A stretch of 64,000 bases of DNA from Planctomycetota bacterium (lineage in GTDB: Bacteria; Planctomycetota; Planctomycetia; Pirellulales; Lacipirellulaceae): assembly GCA_029259945.1 (NCBI GenBank), contig JAJDEF010000008.1, positions 178,129-242,128 of the forward strand, in the 5' to 3' direction. The notes beneath the pieces were generated by a model. That model was not told where the DNA came from, did not search any database, and was given only the letters and a program-made list of their open reading frames with translations. Below are positions 47,005 to 55,727 of this stretch, piece by piece. Both the position numbers and the translations under genes were made by a program. Within the stretch, counting starts at the first letter, position 1. Each line of letters starts with the position of its first letter.

Positions 47005-47190
47005 ATGGATCGCTGGGATGTGTTGATTGTGTTGGTGGCTGGTTATGTGGCGGTGATGGCGTTGGTGCGCCTGATGGCGCGACGGCATAACGAGCTGGTC
47101 GGCCATGTGCGCGAACAGATTGTGCGACAGCGTGGTCAGGCAAAGCCGGCGAAGAAATCGAGGGACAACGCGGATAAGGATGCGGCTTGA
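47005..47190 (+). CDS. small single-pass membrane protein
   Basis: 61 residues, ATG preceded by GGAGGGATCGTGGC. One N-terminal membrane helix (VLIVLVAGYVAVMALVRLMA, about 6-25) and a basic soluble tail ending KPAKKSRDNADKDAA. No known family, no partner gene nearby. Being short, it is supported mainly by its ribosome site and by the membrane-helix-plus-basic-tail pattern. Confidence 0.5.
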   Translation: MDRWDVLIVLVAGYVAVMALVRLMARRHNELVGHVREQIVRQRGQAKPAKKSRDNADKDAA

Positions 47191-47233
47191 AGCTAGTCAC
47201 AAAAAAACAGCGCACAGTTTTTTGCAAAAGTAA

Positions 47234-47310
47234 TTTTACCGCAGAGGACACAGAGAGCGCAGAGGTTTTTTAAGGGATTCTCTCTGCGCTCTCCGTGTAC
47301 TCTGTGGTGA
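47234..47310. repeat. ACCGCAGAGGACACAGAG inverted repeat
   Basis: Left arm 47234-47264 (TTTTACCGCAGAGGACACAG...) and right arm 47282-47310 (CTCTGCGCTCTCCGTGTACT...) form an imperfect hairpin just before miaB. Member of the repeat family found five times between 45 and 57 kb. Confidence 0.7.
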
Positions 47311-47335
47311 ATTAAAACTAATTAGAAGTAGACCC

Positions 47336-48763
47336 GTGAAAAAGTTGTATATCGAAACGGTTGGTTGCCAGATGAATGTGCTCGATAGCGAGCTTGTGGT
47401 GGCCAGTTTGCGCAAAGATGGCTACGAACTGACCGACCGCAGCGACGATGCGGACACGATCTTGTTTAATACGTGCAGTGTGCGGCAGCATGCGGAAGAC
47501 AAGATTTACAGTGCGTTGGGACGTTTGAAGAACGCGAAGCAGAAGCATCCGGGCAAGGTAATCGGCGTGTTGGGCTGCATGGCACAAAAAGATCAGCGGC
47601 TGATTTTTGAACGGGCACCGTATGTCGATTTGATTGTGGGGCCTGGGCAGTTGCATCAAGTGCCACAGTTGATCGCAGAAGTTCAGGCGGGTAGCGGGCC
47701 GCAGATGGAAGTGAGTTTGGGCCGTAAGGAGGGCACGCGGACCGATGTCGAGCAGAGCCACGAGAGCTTTGATCCGATGCGCGACCCGTCGATGCGGCCG
47801 ACGCCCTATCAGGCTTATGTGCGGATCATGATTGGTTGCGATAAGTTTTGCACGTATTGCATCGTGCCTAGTGTGCGTGGACCCGAGCAGAGCCGTCCGC
47901 CGCACGAGATTTTTGCCGAGGCGCGGCAGTTGGCGAGCGAAGGTTGCAAAGAGATTATTCTGCTTGGGCAGACGGTGAATAGTTACCGCTACACGGAGGG
48001 TGACCAAACGACGCGATTAAGCGATTTGCTTTACGAGCTGCACGAGATCGAAGGGATAGAGCGAATTAAGTTTATCACGAATTATCCGAAGGACATGACG
48101 GACGATTTGTTGGAGGCGGTTCGCGATTTGCCCAAGTGCGCGAAGTATTTGCATGTGCCGGTGCAGACAGGTTCGAACCGGATGTTGAAGCGGATGAAAC
48201 GCGGGTACACGGTCGAAGACTATTTAGAGATGATGGGCCGTATTCGTGAGTGGTTGCCTGAGGCAGCGGTGACGAGTGATTTTATTGTTGGTTTTTGTGG
48301 CGAGACGGACGAAGATTATGAGCTGACCAAGCAGCTGGTTCGTCAGCAGCGGTTCAAAAACAGTTATATTTTCAAGTACAGCGAGCGGCCGGGGACGAAG
48401 GGTGCGGAGTTGTACCCCGACGATGTGGCTGAGGACGTGAAGAAACGTCGGAATAATGAGTTACTGGCCATTCAGAACGAGATTAGCGAAGCCGACAATC
48501 AGCCGTTTATTGGGCGGGATTTGGATGTGCTGATCGAGGGATTGAGCAAGACGAGCATTAGGAAGCAGGATGCCGAGGGCGAGCAGGTGCAGCTGACGGG
48601 GCGGACGATGTGTGATCGGATTGTGGTTTTTGATGGCAATCGTCGACAAATTGGGCAAACGCTGCCGGTGACGGTTTACGATGCGAACGTCCATACGCTT
48701 TTTGGGTCGGTAGTGACTCAGCACGTAGGGCCAGAGTTGTTTTCGCTGGAACCGGCAAAGTGA
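47336..48763 (+). CDS. miaB: tRNA-2-methylthio-N6-isopentenyladenosine synthase
   Basis: 475 residues, GTG start without a good ribosome site. A radical-SAM enzyme with two 4Fe-4S clusters that adds the methylthio group at A37 of tRNAs. N-terminal cluster cysteines lie in VGCQMNVLDSE, NTCSVRQHAEDK and VLGCMAQKDQR; the radical-SAM motif is CDKFCTYCIVPSVRGPEQSR. A HVPVQTGSNRMLKRMKRGYT segment and a C-terminal TRAM domain follow. No miaA in the window. The gene is bracketed by two members of the dispersed hairpin family. Confidence 0.95.
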   Translation: MKKLYIETVGCQMNVLDSELVVASLRKDGYELTDRSDDADTILFNTCSVRQHAEDKIYSALGRLKNAKQKHPGKVIGVLGCMAQKDQRLIFERAPYVDLIVGPGQLHQVPQLIAEVQAGSGPQMEVSLGRKEGTRTDVEQSHESFDPMRDPSMRPTPYQAYVRIMIGCDKFCTYCIVPSVRGPEQSRPPHEIFAEARQLASEGCKEIILLGQTVNSYRYTEGDQTTRLSDLLYELHEIEGIERIKFITNYPKDMTDDLLEAVRDLPKCAKYLHVPVQTGSNRMLKRMKRGYTVEDYLEMMGRIREWLPEAAVTSDFIVGFCGETDEDYELTKQLVRQQRFKNSYIFKYSERPGTKGAELYPDDVAEDVKKRRNNELLAIQNEISEADNQPFIGRDLDVLIEGLSKTSIRKQDAEGEQVQLTGRTMCDRIVVFDGNRRQIGQTLPVTVYDANVHTLFGSVVTQHVGPELFSLEPAK

Positions 48764-48820
48764 TCATACCCAGAACGACGGCAAAGTCGGTACGTTCAAT
48801 CAGACAGGAAGAAAAGATTT

Positions 48821-48885
48821 ACCACAGAGGACGCAGAGCAGCACAGAGTGCCTGAAAATAAGCTTTTCTCTGTGCCTTCTGTGGT
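48821..48885. repeat. ACCACAGAGG hairpin repeat
   Basis: ACCACAGAGGACGCAGAGC (48821) and CTCTGTGCCTTCTGTGGT (48868-48885) are an imperfect inverted repeat between miaB and glnE, of the same family as at 47234. Confidence 0.7.
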
Positions 48886-48990
48886 TCAGTTAATTTTGTT
48901 TTATTTCATGCAATGGTGTTTTTGCAGTTCTTCTGTTGATCATCCCTTGGCAGTATGGTTAGGCGGCCATTTCGTTGTAAGATAATAGCG

Positions 48991-51900
48991 ATGCAGGTCG
49001 ATCATCTAATTACGTTGCTGGATTCTTCTGAAGTAGCAGAGTCTTGGCTTGCGCCGCTGGGGATTGCGAACTCGCGGGCGGCCCATTCGGCGATTTCGAA
49101 TTTGGCGGTCAGCGGTTTGCCGTTGGATTTGCTGGGGACGATTTGTGACCAGTTTGCCGAGGTTGCGCCGCAGTTGGCCGACCCCGATCGGGCGCTGCAT
49201 AGCCTAGAGCGATTTCTGTTGGCGGCTCGAAGTCCGCTTTCGATGGCGGCACTTTTTGAGCGGGATCCGCGTTCGTTGCCGAATCTGTTGTTGATGTTTA
49301 ACAGCAGCCAGAACCTAAGCGACCAGCTATGCACCGACCCCGAAAGTTTTGATTTACTGCGGATGACTCAGGGTCGGCCAGTGGCGCGAGAGGTGTTGGT
49401 AGAAGAGCTGGTGAGCAACGTCCGCACGATGACTCACCAAGCGGATGTAATGACGGCATTGCGGCGATTTAAGCGGCGCGAGATTTTGCGTATTGCTTAC
49501 GGCGATATTGTGCAGGGGTTGCCGGTGTCGCAGGTGACTCGGCAGATTTCGTATGTGGCCGATGCGTTGGTCGAGGCGGCTCTCGACTTCGCGCTGCGAA
49601 CCGTGACTACGAAGCATTCTCACCGTAATGGGCAGTCGTTTTTGCGTCCTCGGTTTGTGGTGTTGGCGCTGGGAAAGCTTGGTGGCTTGGAGCTGAACTA
49701 TTCGAGCGATATTGATCTGGTGTTTCTCTATCGGCCTGCGGACAGAGCTGATCCGGCGCAGCAGCACGAGACGCAAGACTTTGCCAACCGAGTGTCGCAG
49801 GAACTCATTCGGCTGTTGACCGAGACGACCTCGCTGGGCTTTGCGTACCGCGTGGACATGCGTTTACGGCCCGACGGGCGGCAGGGCGCGGTGTGTAGTC
49901 GAGTCGATCAGGCACTGACGTATTACGAGAATCGGGGTCGGACCTGGGAACGGCAAGCCTATGTCAAGGCTCGGGCGATTGCTGGCGATTTGGAACTGGG
50001 GAAAGAGTATCTCGCGGAGTTAGCGTCTTGGGTTTATCGGCGGTATCTGAGTCGGGCCGACATTGCTGGTATCAAGGCGCTAAAACGGCGTATTGAAGAT
50101 CGGGCCTCGGATCGTGGCGTGGCCGAGAGCGACGTGAAGGCGGGTCATGGGGGGATTCGCGATGTCGAGTTTGTGATTCAGTTTTTGCAACTACTGAGTG
50201 GCGGAGTTGAGCCGAGTGTGAGGACGGGTAATACGCTGGAGGCCATCGATCGGCTCGCGAAGACGGGGGGGCTCACGCACCAAGAGCGCGCGTTGTTGGA
50301 CGAGAACTATTGTTTCTTGCGGACGCTCGAACATCGATTGCAAATTATGTATGACCTGCAGACCCATCAATTGCCGACCGAGGCGGATGATCTGGGCAAG
50401 GTGGCGATGCGTATGGGATTTGTTAGCACGCCGCACGTTACGGCGTTGCAGGCGTTTCAGGCCAGCTACCAGCAGCGGACCGAGGTAAATCGCAAGATTC
50501 TCGACCACTTGTTGCACGATGCTTTTGGCGATGATGCGGAGAGTGAGCCTGAAGTCGATTTGGTGAATGATCCTGCCCCGTCGCCGGAGGCCATCGACCG
50601 GGTGCTGGCGCCTTACCAATTTAGGGATGTTCATGCAGCCTATGAAAATCTGATGTCGTTGGCTGAGGAGCCGATCCCGTTTCTTTCGTCGCGTCGATGC
50701 CGTCTGTTTTTAGCGTCGATTGCGACACGGTTGTTGACGGCGATTGCGCAGACCCCCGACCCCGACGCAACTTTGGTGACTTTGAGTCGCGTGAGCGATT
50801 CGCTGGGTGGGAAAGCGGCGCTTTGGGAATTGTTGAGCAGTAATCATCCGACGTTGAATCTTTATGTCACCCTGTGTGCGGCATGTCCCTACTTGTCGGG
50901 TATTTTGACGAGCAACCCGGGGATGATTGATGAGTTGCTTGATAGTTTGTTAGTCGACAAGTTGCCAGAGCTGCAGTCGCTCGAAACGTTGCTGGCGGAG
51001 TTGACGCGTGGGGCAGAAGACGTGGAGCCCATTTTGCACAGTTTCAAACATTCGCAGCATTTACGAGTTGGGGTGCGAGATATTCTTGGCAAAGACAAAA
51101 TCGAGGCAACGCATGCCGGGCTGTCTGACATCGCCGAGGTTTGTCTGAAGAAAATTATTGCCGACGAAACGGAGCTTCTTGTTGACAAGATGGGCGAGCC
51201 ACAGATTGGCGATTTGGCTGATCTGGCAGAGGGCGAGGCCTTGCCGCCTTGGCATCCTGGTGCCGATCGCGTTGGCGAGCGGTGTGAGTTCATTGTTCTG
51301 GCGTTGGGCAAGCTCGGCGGTCGCGAGCCCAATTACCATAGCGATTTGGATATTGTGTTTCTCTATGAGGCCGAGGGGCATACGGGTACGGATCGGCGTG
51401 GTCGTGGTCTCTCAACGACGAATAAGCACTTTTTCAGCGAGTTGGGGCAACGAGTGATGAAGCGGGCAAACCGCTTTGGTCCGCAGGGTCGGCTTTATGA
51501 AGTCGATCCCCGTTTGCGACCGACGGGGCAGAGTGGGTCGCTGGCGGTTTCGTTGGATGAGTTTGTGCGCTATTTCCAAAAAGGCAGCGGCCAGCTTTGG
51601 GAACGGCAGGCGCTGAGCAAGTCGCGTGTGGTTACCGGGTCTTCGGACGGTGTCTCGCGAGCAAAGGTTGCGGTTACTGCGGCGATTTACTGCAAACCGT
51701 GGCGAGCAAGTGACGCGACTGCGATTCGTTTGATGCGACTGAAATTGCAAGAGACCGCCTCGTCGCGCAATCTCAAGCGAGGCTCTGGCGGCACGATGGA
51801 TACGGAGTTCATCGTGCAGATGTTGCAATTGAAGTATGGCGAGGAAAAGCCCGAGGTGCGTGTGACGGGCACCTTGGCTGGACTGCAGGTTTTGGGGCTG

Positions 51901-52155
51901 GCGGAGATTTTAAGCAGCGAGGACGTCGATTTTTTGCGAGATGCGTATCGTTTCCAGCGAAGTGTCGAAGCGAGGATTCGCTTGATGGACTCGAGCGGTC
52001 GGCATGAGTTTCCAGAAGAGGAGAAGGAGCTAGCCAAGCTTGCTTTTCTGGCTGGCTATTCGAGTGGCGATCAGTTGGGACTTGAAGTCGCGGAAACTTT
52101 TCGACGCGTGCGCGAGATATTCTTGCGGGTATTCGAGGTGGCCGAACGGGACTGA
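48991..52155 (+). CDS. glnE: glutamine synthetase adenylyltransferase/deadenylase
   Basis: 1054 residues from the ATG at 48991; a start 12 codons earlier is also possible. Adds and removes AMP from glutamine synthetase in response to nitrogen status. It has the duplicated nucleotidyltransferase domain: LGKLGGLELNYSSDIDLVFL for the deadenylase half (about residue 227) and LGKLGGREPNYHSDLDIVFL for the adenylylase half (about 772). Long helical regulatory regions lie between (FVIQFLQLLSGG and TEFIVQMLQLKYGEE). A bidirectional terminator follows, then an HU-like gene and glnB on the opposite strand, giving a nitrogen-control cluster. Confidence 0.95.
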   Translation: MQVDHLITLLDSSEVAESWLAPLGIANSRAAHSAISNLAVSGLPLDLLGTICDQFAEVAPQLADPDRALHSLERFLLAARSPLSMAALFERDPRSLPNLLLMFNSSQNLSDQLCTDPESFDLLRMTQGRPVAREVLVEELVSNVRTMTHQADVMTALRRFKRREILRIAYGDIVQGLPVSQVTRQISYVADALVEAALDFALRTVTTKHSHRNGQSFLRPRFVVLALGKLGGLELNYSSDIDLVFLYRPADRADPAQQHETQDFANRVSQELIRLLTETTSLGFAYRVDMRLRPDGRQGAVCSRVDQALTYYENRGRTWERQAYVKARAIAGDLELGKEYLAELASWVYRRYLSRADIAGIKALKRRIEDRASDRGVAESDVKAGHGGIRDVEFVIQFLQLLSGGVEPSVRTGNTLEAIDRLAKTGGLTHQERALLDENYCFLRTLEHRLQIMYDLQTHQLPTEADDLGKVAMRMGFVSTPHVTALQAFQASYQQRTEVNRKILDHLLHDAFGDDAESEPEVDLVNDPAPSPEAIDRVLAPYQFRDVHAAYENLMSLAEEPIPFLSSRRCRLFLASIATRLLTAIAQTPDPDATLVTLSRVSDSLGGKAALWELLSSNHPTLNLYVTLCAACPYLSGILTSNPGMIDELLDSLLVDKLPELQSLETLLAELTRGAEDVEPILHSFKHSQHLRVGVRDILGKDKIEATHAGLSDIAEVCLKKIIADETELLVDKMGEPQIGDLADLAEGEALPPWHPGADRVGERCEFIVLALGKLGGREPNYHSDLDIVFLYEAEGHTGTDRRGRGLSTTNKHFFSELGQRVMKRANRFGPQGRLYEVDPRLRPTGQSGSLAVSLDEFVRYFQKGSGQLWERQALSKSRVVTGSSDGVSRAKVAVTAAIYCKPWRASDATAIRLMRLKLQETASSRNLKRGSGGTMDTEFIVQMLQLKYGEEKPEVRVTGTLAGLQVLGLAEILSSEDVDFLRDAYRFQRSVEARIRLMDSSGRHEFPEEEKELAKLAFLAGYSSGDQLGLEVAETFRRVREIFLRVFEVAERD

Positions 52156-52185
52156 TTCATCGCGCAGCACATTCGGTGGTGTCAC

Positions 52186-52226
52186 AAAAAAAGCCAAGGG
52201 GGTGTGACCCCTTGGCTTTGGTATTT
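52186..52226. terminator. bidirectional terminator between glnE and the HU gene
   Basis: AAGCCAAGGGG (52191-52201) pairs with CCCCTTGGCTT (52208-52218) to give an 11-bp stem with a six-base loop. A run of A lies on its left (T-run for the minus strand, serving the HU gene) and TTTTT just to its right (plus strand, serving glnE). Confidence 0.85.
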
Positions 52227-52248
52227 TTATCGGTAGGAATTTCTCTGC

Positions 52249-52581
52249 TCAGACCATGTCTTTGAGAGCTTTGAGAGGCAGGATCTTAACGACATTGCGG
52301 GCAGGCTTGGCCTTGAAGATGACTTCTTCTTTGGTGAAGGGGTTGATGCCTGGGCGAGCCTTGGTCGCTGGTTTGCGAACAACTTTAATTTTAGCCAGAC
52401 TAGGAATCGTGAAGATGCCAGGGCCGCGGCGGCCTACGTTTTTGCCGATCAAAGCCGAGAGGTCTTCAAACAAGCCGGCCACTTCTTTTTTGGTAAAGCC
52501 GCTCGATTCGGAGAGCGAGGTAAGGATTTCTGATTTCGTCATCGGCTTCTTGGCCGGTGCAGCCTTCTTCTTCTTGGCCAT
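52249..52581 (-). CDS. HU/IHF-type DNA-binding protein with lysine-rich tail
   Basis: 110 residues from the ATG at 52581, after GAGAGGGACTACCC; upstream in-frame residues look non-coding. The protein starts with a basic stretch, MAKKKKAAPAKKPMTKSE. The HU fold then follows: SEILTSLSESSGFTKKEVAG, FEDLSALIGKN, GIFTIPSLAKIKVVRKPATK and ARPGINPFTKEEVIFKAKPA (the arm with the PFT motif). It bends or compacts DNA; the basic N-terminal tail resembles the tail on Top6B in this window. Convergent with glnE, sharing its terminator. Confidence 0.9.
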   Translation of the reverse strand: MAKKKKAAPAKKPMTKSEILTSLSESSGFTKKEVAGLFEDLSALIGKNVGRRGPGIFTIPSLAKIKVVRKPATKARPGINPFTKEEVIFKAKPARNVVKILPLKALKDMV

Positions 52582-52850
52582 GGGTAGTCCCTCTCTTGAG
52601 AAATGTAGATAGTTAAAGGAAGCACATAGTAAAGTGTTGAATCGCGGTATCGTCAATAGAAGCTGGCGGTGTTCTTGCTAAAAGAGTGCGAGAAATATGG
52701 AATTTTCGCTTTTGAGTGGGGTGGGGATGTTTGATGTGTGATTTATGATTGTTGATCTGCAAAAGCTCATACACTACGTCCTGGGTTAGGTTATCCCGTA
52801 GAAGATGCTTTTTGCCGCTTTGTGGGCAGGTTGCGGGGCTACCTGATACT

Positions 52851-52878
52851 CCGGCCAGGATGGCCGGGCTATGGGGTT
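52851..52878. repeat. GGCCAGGATGGCC element, copy 2
   Basis: CCGGCC-AGGAT-GGCCGG (52851-52867) followed by GCTATGGGG. Same unit as at 46817. The copy abuts and slightly overlaps the 3' end of glnB, whose stop codon lies at 52869-52871. Confidence 0.6.
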
Positions 52879-53192
52879 TTGGCGAGGAGGGCCTCGTGGG
52901 ACTCGGCGGAGAGGACGAAGATTTTTCCGTCGCCGATACGGCCGGTGCGGGCGATTTCGACCAGTTTGCGAATGACCTCATCAGAGCGGGAATCGTCGAC
53001 CCAGGCGGTGATTTGTACTTTGGGAAGAAAGGCGTGCGAGTATTCGGTGTCGGTGTATTGGTCGAGATAGCTCTTCTGCCGGCCCATGCCTTTGACTTCG
53101 CAAACCTCGACTGCTTCGAGCGGGGCACGACGAAGGCTATCGAGAATTTTTTCAGCCAGAAACGGTTTGACGATGGCGATGATTTGTTTCAT
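52869..53192 (-). CDS. glnB: nitrogen regulatory protein P-II
   Basis: 107 residues from the ATG at 53192; a GTG four codons earlier is possible. Trimeric sensor of 2-oxoglutarate and ATP/ADP. MKQIIAIVKPFLAEKILDSL opens the fold. The T-loop is GRQKSYLDQYTDTEYSHAFL, keeping both conserved tyrosines (the second is the uridylylation site in E. coli). TGRIGDGKIFVL gives the C-terminal signature. The end (SAESHEALLAKTP) is shorter than in E. coli. Close to glnE on the opposite strand. Followed by a GGCCAGGATGGCC repeat. Confidence 0.94.
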   Translation of the reverse strand: MKQIIAIVKPFLAEKILDSLRRAPLEAVEVCEVKGMGRQKSYLDQYTDTEYSHAFLPKVQITAWVDDSRSDEVIRKLVEIARTGRIGDGKIFVLSAESHEALLAKTP

Positions 53193-53225
53193 GGCTGATC
53201 CCACGATGAGGTAGCAGGAGTTATT

Positions 53226-53323
53226 ACCACAGAGACACGGGGGACACAGAGAAGAAAAAAATTGATGAATTGTTGTGAGTTGAAATTATTAGTCTACCAG
53301 CCGCTGTGTTCTCCGTGGTGAAT
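53226..53323. repeat. ACCACAGAGACACGG hairpin repeat
   Basis: ACCACAGAGACACGGGGGAC (53226) and CGCTGTGTTCTCCGTGGTGA (53302-53321) are the two arms of another copy of the dispersed hairpin family, between glnB and the ferredoxin gene. Confidence 0.7.
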
Positions 53324-53355
53324 CAAAAGCAGAGAAGTGATTTTTGATCTGCGAT

Positions 53356-53769
53356 TTAGCTGAAGAAGTTTTCGCCGAAGAGATCGAGTTCGGGGCCGGT
53401 TTCGACTTCCATGTCACCGTGGACGGTCACCTGGCAGGCCAATCGCATGGTGTCTTCGTTGCCGACATAGGCCATGCACGGAATCGGATCGACACCGAGA
53501 GGGGTGACAGGTGTGGGGACAGGGCAACGGAAGCGAACTTTTTCGACGATGCCTATCTTGCTGGCGTTCTCGGTGCCTTTGACGATTCTTACGCGGCAGG
53601 TGCCACATTGGGCGTACCCATGGCAGTTGGCGATTTTGTTGATGCTGGCGCCAAAACCATTGAGACCTTGGTGGGTGTTGACTCCCGCTTTGATGGCCTC
53701 TTTGCGGAGATTTGCTCCTTCGGGAACTTCGATCTCTTTTTGTTCTTTGATAAATTTGATAACCGGCAT
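53356..53769 (-). CDS. 2Fe-2S ferredoxin
   Basis: 137 residues. Plant-type 2Fe-2S ferredoxin: the cluster motif is CHGYAQCGTCRV (three of the four ligands), with the fourth Cys in the MRLACQVTVHGDMEV stretch near residue 110. A FRCPVPTPVTPLGVDPIPC insertion (about 80-100) separates the two halves and is an unusual elaboration with two extra cysteines. No partner reductase or oxygenase gene in the window. Soluble electron carrier; its client is unknown. Confidence 0.85.
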   Translation of the reverse strand: MPVIKFIKEQKEIEVPEGANLRKEAIKAGVNTHQGLNGFGASINKIANCHGYAQCGTCRVRIVKGTENASKIGIVEKVRFRCPVPTPVTPLGVDPIPCMAYVGNEDTMRLACQVTVHGDMEVETGPELDLFGENFFS

Positions 53770-53968
53770 GACGGGTTCGACCCTTCAAAGGAAAATCGAA
53801 TGGATGGCTTGGGGCACTGCTACCCCATTGTCCCTGAAAAGGGTACGATAACTTACCGCGCAGGCGGACTCCGGAAAAGTGGAAACTTCGTCTCAAAATG
53901 GAGCCTAAATTTGAGGCGAGGGCGGCAGCCGTCTTTGCCTAGAATCCTTAACCTAGACAGAAAGAGCC

Positions 53969-54232
53969 ATGGACAAGGGCTATTCGAAGCATCAGCAGAA
54001 GATCATCAAGAACTACTACGACAATCGGGGAGCGATTTCGCTTCAGCGGTTAAGCGAGTTGGTGACCGACCTCTATTTGGCCGAGGGGAAAACCCGAGTG
54101 ACCAAGTGGAAACAGGCCATTGCCGCCCTGGAGAAGCTGGGGATCGGGCCGAAGCGGATCGAGCATTTACGCGAGCAAGACGACCCTGCGCTGCTGGCCA
54201 AAGTGGTTGAAGAAATGATGGCGAAAGAATAG
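53969..54232 (+). CDS. conserved hypothetical protein, helical
   Basis: 87 residues, ATG with AGAAAGAGCC upstream. All-helical and charged: [60 protein letters not shown]. No known domain, but the even spacing and good ribosome site indicate a real gene. It sits 19 bp before thyA, so co-expression is likely. Confidence 0.75.
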   Translation: MDKGYSKHQQKIIKNYYDNRGAISLQRLSELVTDLYLAEGKTRVTKWKQAIAALEKLGIGPKRIEHLREQDDPALLAKVVEEMMAKE

Positions 54233-54251
54233 AGGTACCGGAAGAAAATTC

Positions 54252-55046
54252 ATGAAACAGTATCTCGAACTGCTTGAGCGGATTTTGGACGACGGTGTCG
54301 TGAAGTCGGATCGTACGGGAACTGGTACCCGTAGCGTGTTTGGTCATCAGATGCGGTTCGATTTGTCGAAGGGCTTTCCGTTGGTGACGACCAAGAAGCT
54401 TCACTTGCGATCGATCCTATACGAGCTGCTGTGGTTTTTGCGTGGTGATACGAATATTAGTTATTTGCAAGATCATGGCGTAAAGATTTGGGACGCTTGG
54501 GCGGACGACGAGGGAAATCTTGGGCCCGTGTATGGCAAGCAGTGGCGGAGTTGGGCGGGGCCCAACGGCGAGTCGATCGATCAGATGACGGAGTTGGTCG
54601 AGACGATTCGCACCAATCCAGATTCGCGACGGATGATTGTCAGTGCGTGGAATGTGGCCGATGTTTCGAAGATGGCGTTGCCTCCTTGTCATTTGTTGTT
54701 TCAGTTTTATGTGGCCGAAGGACGCCTTTCTTGCCAGTTGTATCAGCGCAGCGCGGACGTGTTTTTGGGCGTGCCGTTTAACATTGCTTCTTATGCACTG
54801 CTGACGATGATGGTGGCGCAGGTCACTTCGCTGGAGCCGGGCGATTTTGTGCATACCTTTGGCGATGCCCACCTTTACGACAATCATTTGGAGCAAGCCC
54901 TGCTGCAACTGCAGCGCGAGCCGCGAGCGTTGCCAACGATGTCGATCGAACGGCAAGTCGACTCGCTGTTTGATTTTCAGTTCGAAGATTTTCGTTTAGA
55001 GAATTACGATCCGCACCCTCATATTGCCGCGCCAGTGGCGGTGTAG
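54252..55046 (+). CDS. thyA: thymidylate synthase
   Basis: 264 residues, the same length as E. coli ThyA. Methylates dUMP to dTMP using methylene-[23 protein letters not shown], the catalytic Cys in [13 protein letters not shown] (about residue 145), and [20 protein letters not shown] are diagnostic. The substrate-binding Tyr/Asn region ends with [15 protein letters not shown]. The folate oxidised here is recycled by FolA, whose gene follows 180 bp later. Confidence 0.97.
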   Translation: MKQYLELLERILDDGVVKSDRTGTGTRSVFGHQMRFDLSKGFPLVTTKKLHLRSILYELLWFLRGDTNISYLQDHGVKIWDAWADDEGNLGPVYGKQWRSWAGPNGESIDQMTELVETIRTNPDSRRMIVSAWNVADVSKMALPPCHLLFQFYVAEGRLSCQLYQRSADVFLGVPFNIASYALLTMMVAQVTSLEPGDFVHTFGDAHLYDNHLEQALLQLQREPRALPTMSIERQVDSLFDFQFEDFRLENYDPHPHIAAPVAV

Positions 55047-55083
55047 GGGTGAGGAACTAGTAGACCGACACAGCTGAATTGAG

Positions 55084-55162
55084 GGGTGCCACTGTCTGGC
55101 TTGCCCAGCAGTGGAGCCCTGGTACCCGCTTCGCACTGCTGGACAAGCCAGCAGTGGCACCC
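55084..55162. repeat. 80-bp palindromic element, copy 2 (degenerate)
   Basis: Arms 55084-55113 and 55134-55162. Compared with the perfect copy at 44764, the left arm has one substitution (C for T in GCCCAGC) and the right arm lost one base. The loop also keeps CCCTGGTACCC. Lies between thyA and folA. Confidence 0.85.
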
Positions 55163-55226
55163 AACATGGCAATCCAGCCGTGTTGAGGAACTACTGACTT
55201 TCTAATTTCAATCCCCAGCCCTCACC

Positions 55227-55727
55227 ATGTCTCTCACTCTTCTTGTTGCCGTTGCTGAGAATCGAGTGATTGGCCGTCAGGGCGAGTTGCCTTGGCGGTT
55301 ATCGGCAGATTTGCGTCGGTTTAAGCGGCTGACGATGGGACACGCGATTTTGATGGGAAGGAAGACTTGGGAGTCGATCGGCCGGCCGTTGCCGGGGCGC
55401 ACGTCGATCGTGATTTCTCGGCAAGCCGATTATCAGCCTAGGTTTGACGAGGTGCAGGTGGCTTCGGATTTGGACGCGGCGCTGGCGCTCGCAAGCGAAG
55501 TAGGAGACCAGGCGTTTGTGGTTGGCGGAGCGGGTATTTATGAATTGGCGTTGCCGCGGGCAGATCGGTTGCTGTTAACTCGTGTTCATGCTGGGGTCGA
55601 GGGGGATGTTTTTTTTCCAGAGATTGATTGGAGCCAGTGGCGACTGGTTGAAGAGGAAAAGCACCCCAAAGACGAGAAAAACGAGTTTGCTTTTAGTTTT
55701 CAAAACTTCGAGCGAGTGGAGTCATGA
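55227..55727 (+). CDS. folA: dihydrofolate reductase
   Basis: 166 residues. Reduces dihydrofolate with NADPH. MSLTLLVAVAENRVIGRQGE, LPWRLSADLRRFKRLTMGHA (with the acidic active-site Asp), MGRKTWESIGRPLPGR and the FVVGGAGIYELALPRADRLL motif all match. The final SFQNFERVES completes the family fold. Overlaps the tag gene by four bases (ATGA), so translation is coupled. Confidence 0.96.
   Translation: MSLTLLVAVAENRVIGRQGELPWRLSADLRRFKRLTMGHAILMGRKTWESIGRPLPGRTSIVISRQADYQPRFDEVQVASDLDAALALASEVGDQAFVVGGAGIYELALPRADRLLLTRVHAGVEGDVFFPEIDWSQWRLVEEEKHPKDEKNEFAFSFQNFERVES

Noticed and set aside
47318..48007. 229-codon minus-strand frame opposite miaB
   Set aside because: Antisense shadow of a certain gene; rich in Arg/His/Leu as expected from complementing GC-rich codons.
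54417..54956. 179-codon minus-strand frame inside thyA
   Set aside because: Antisense to a clear thyA; composition mirrors the sense codons, with no ribosome site or domain.
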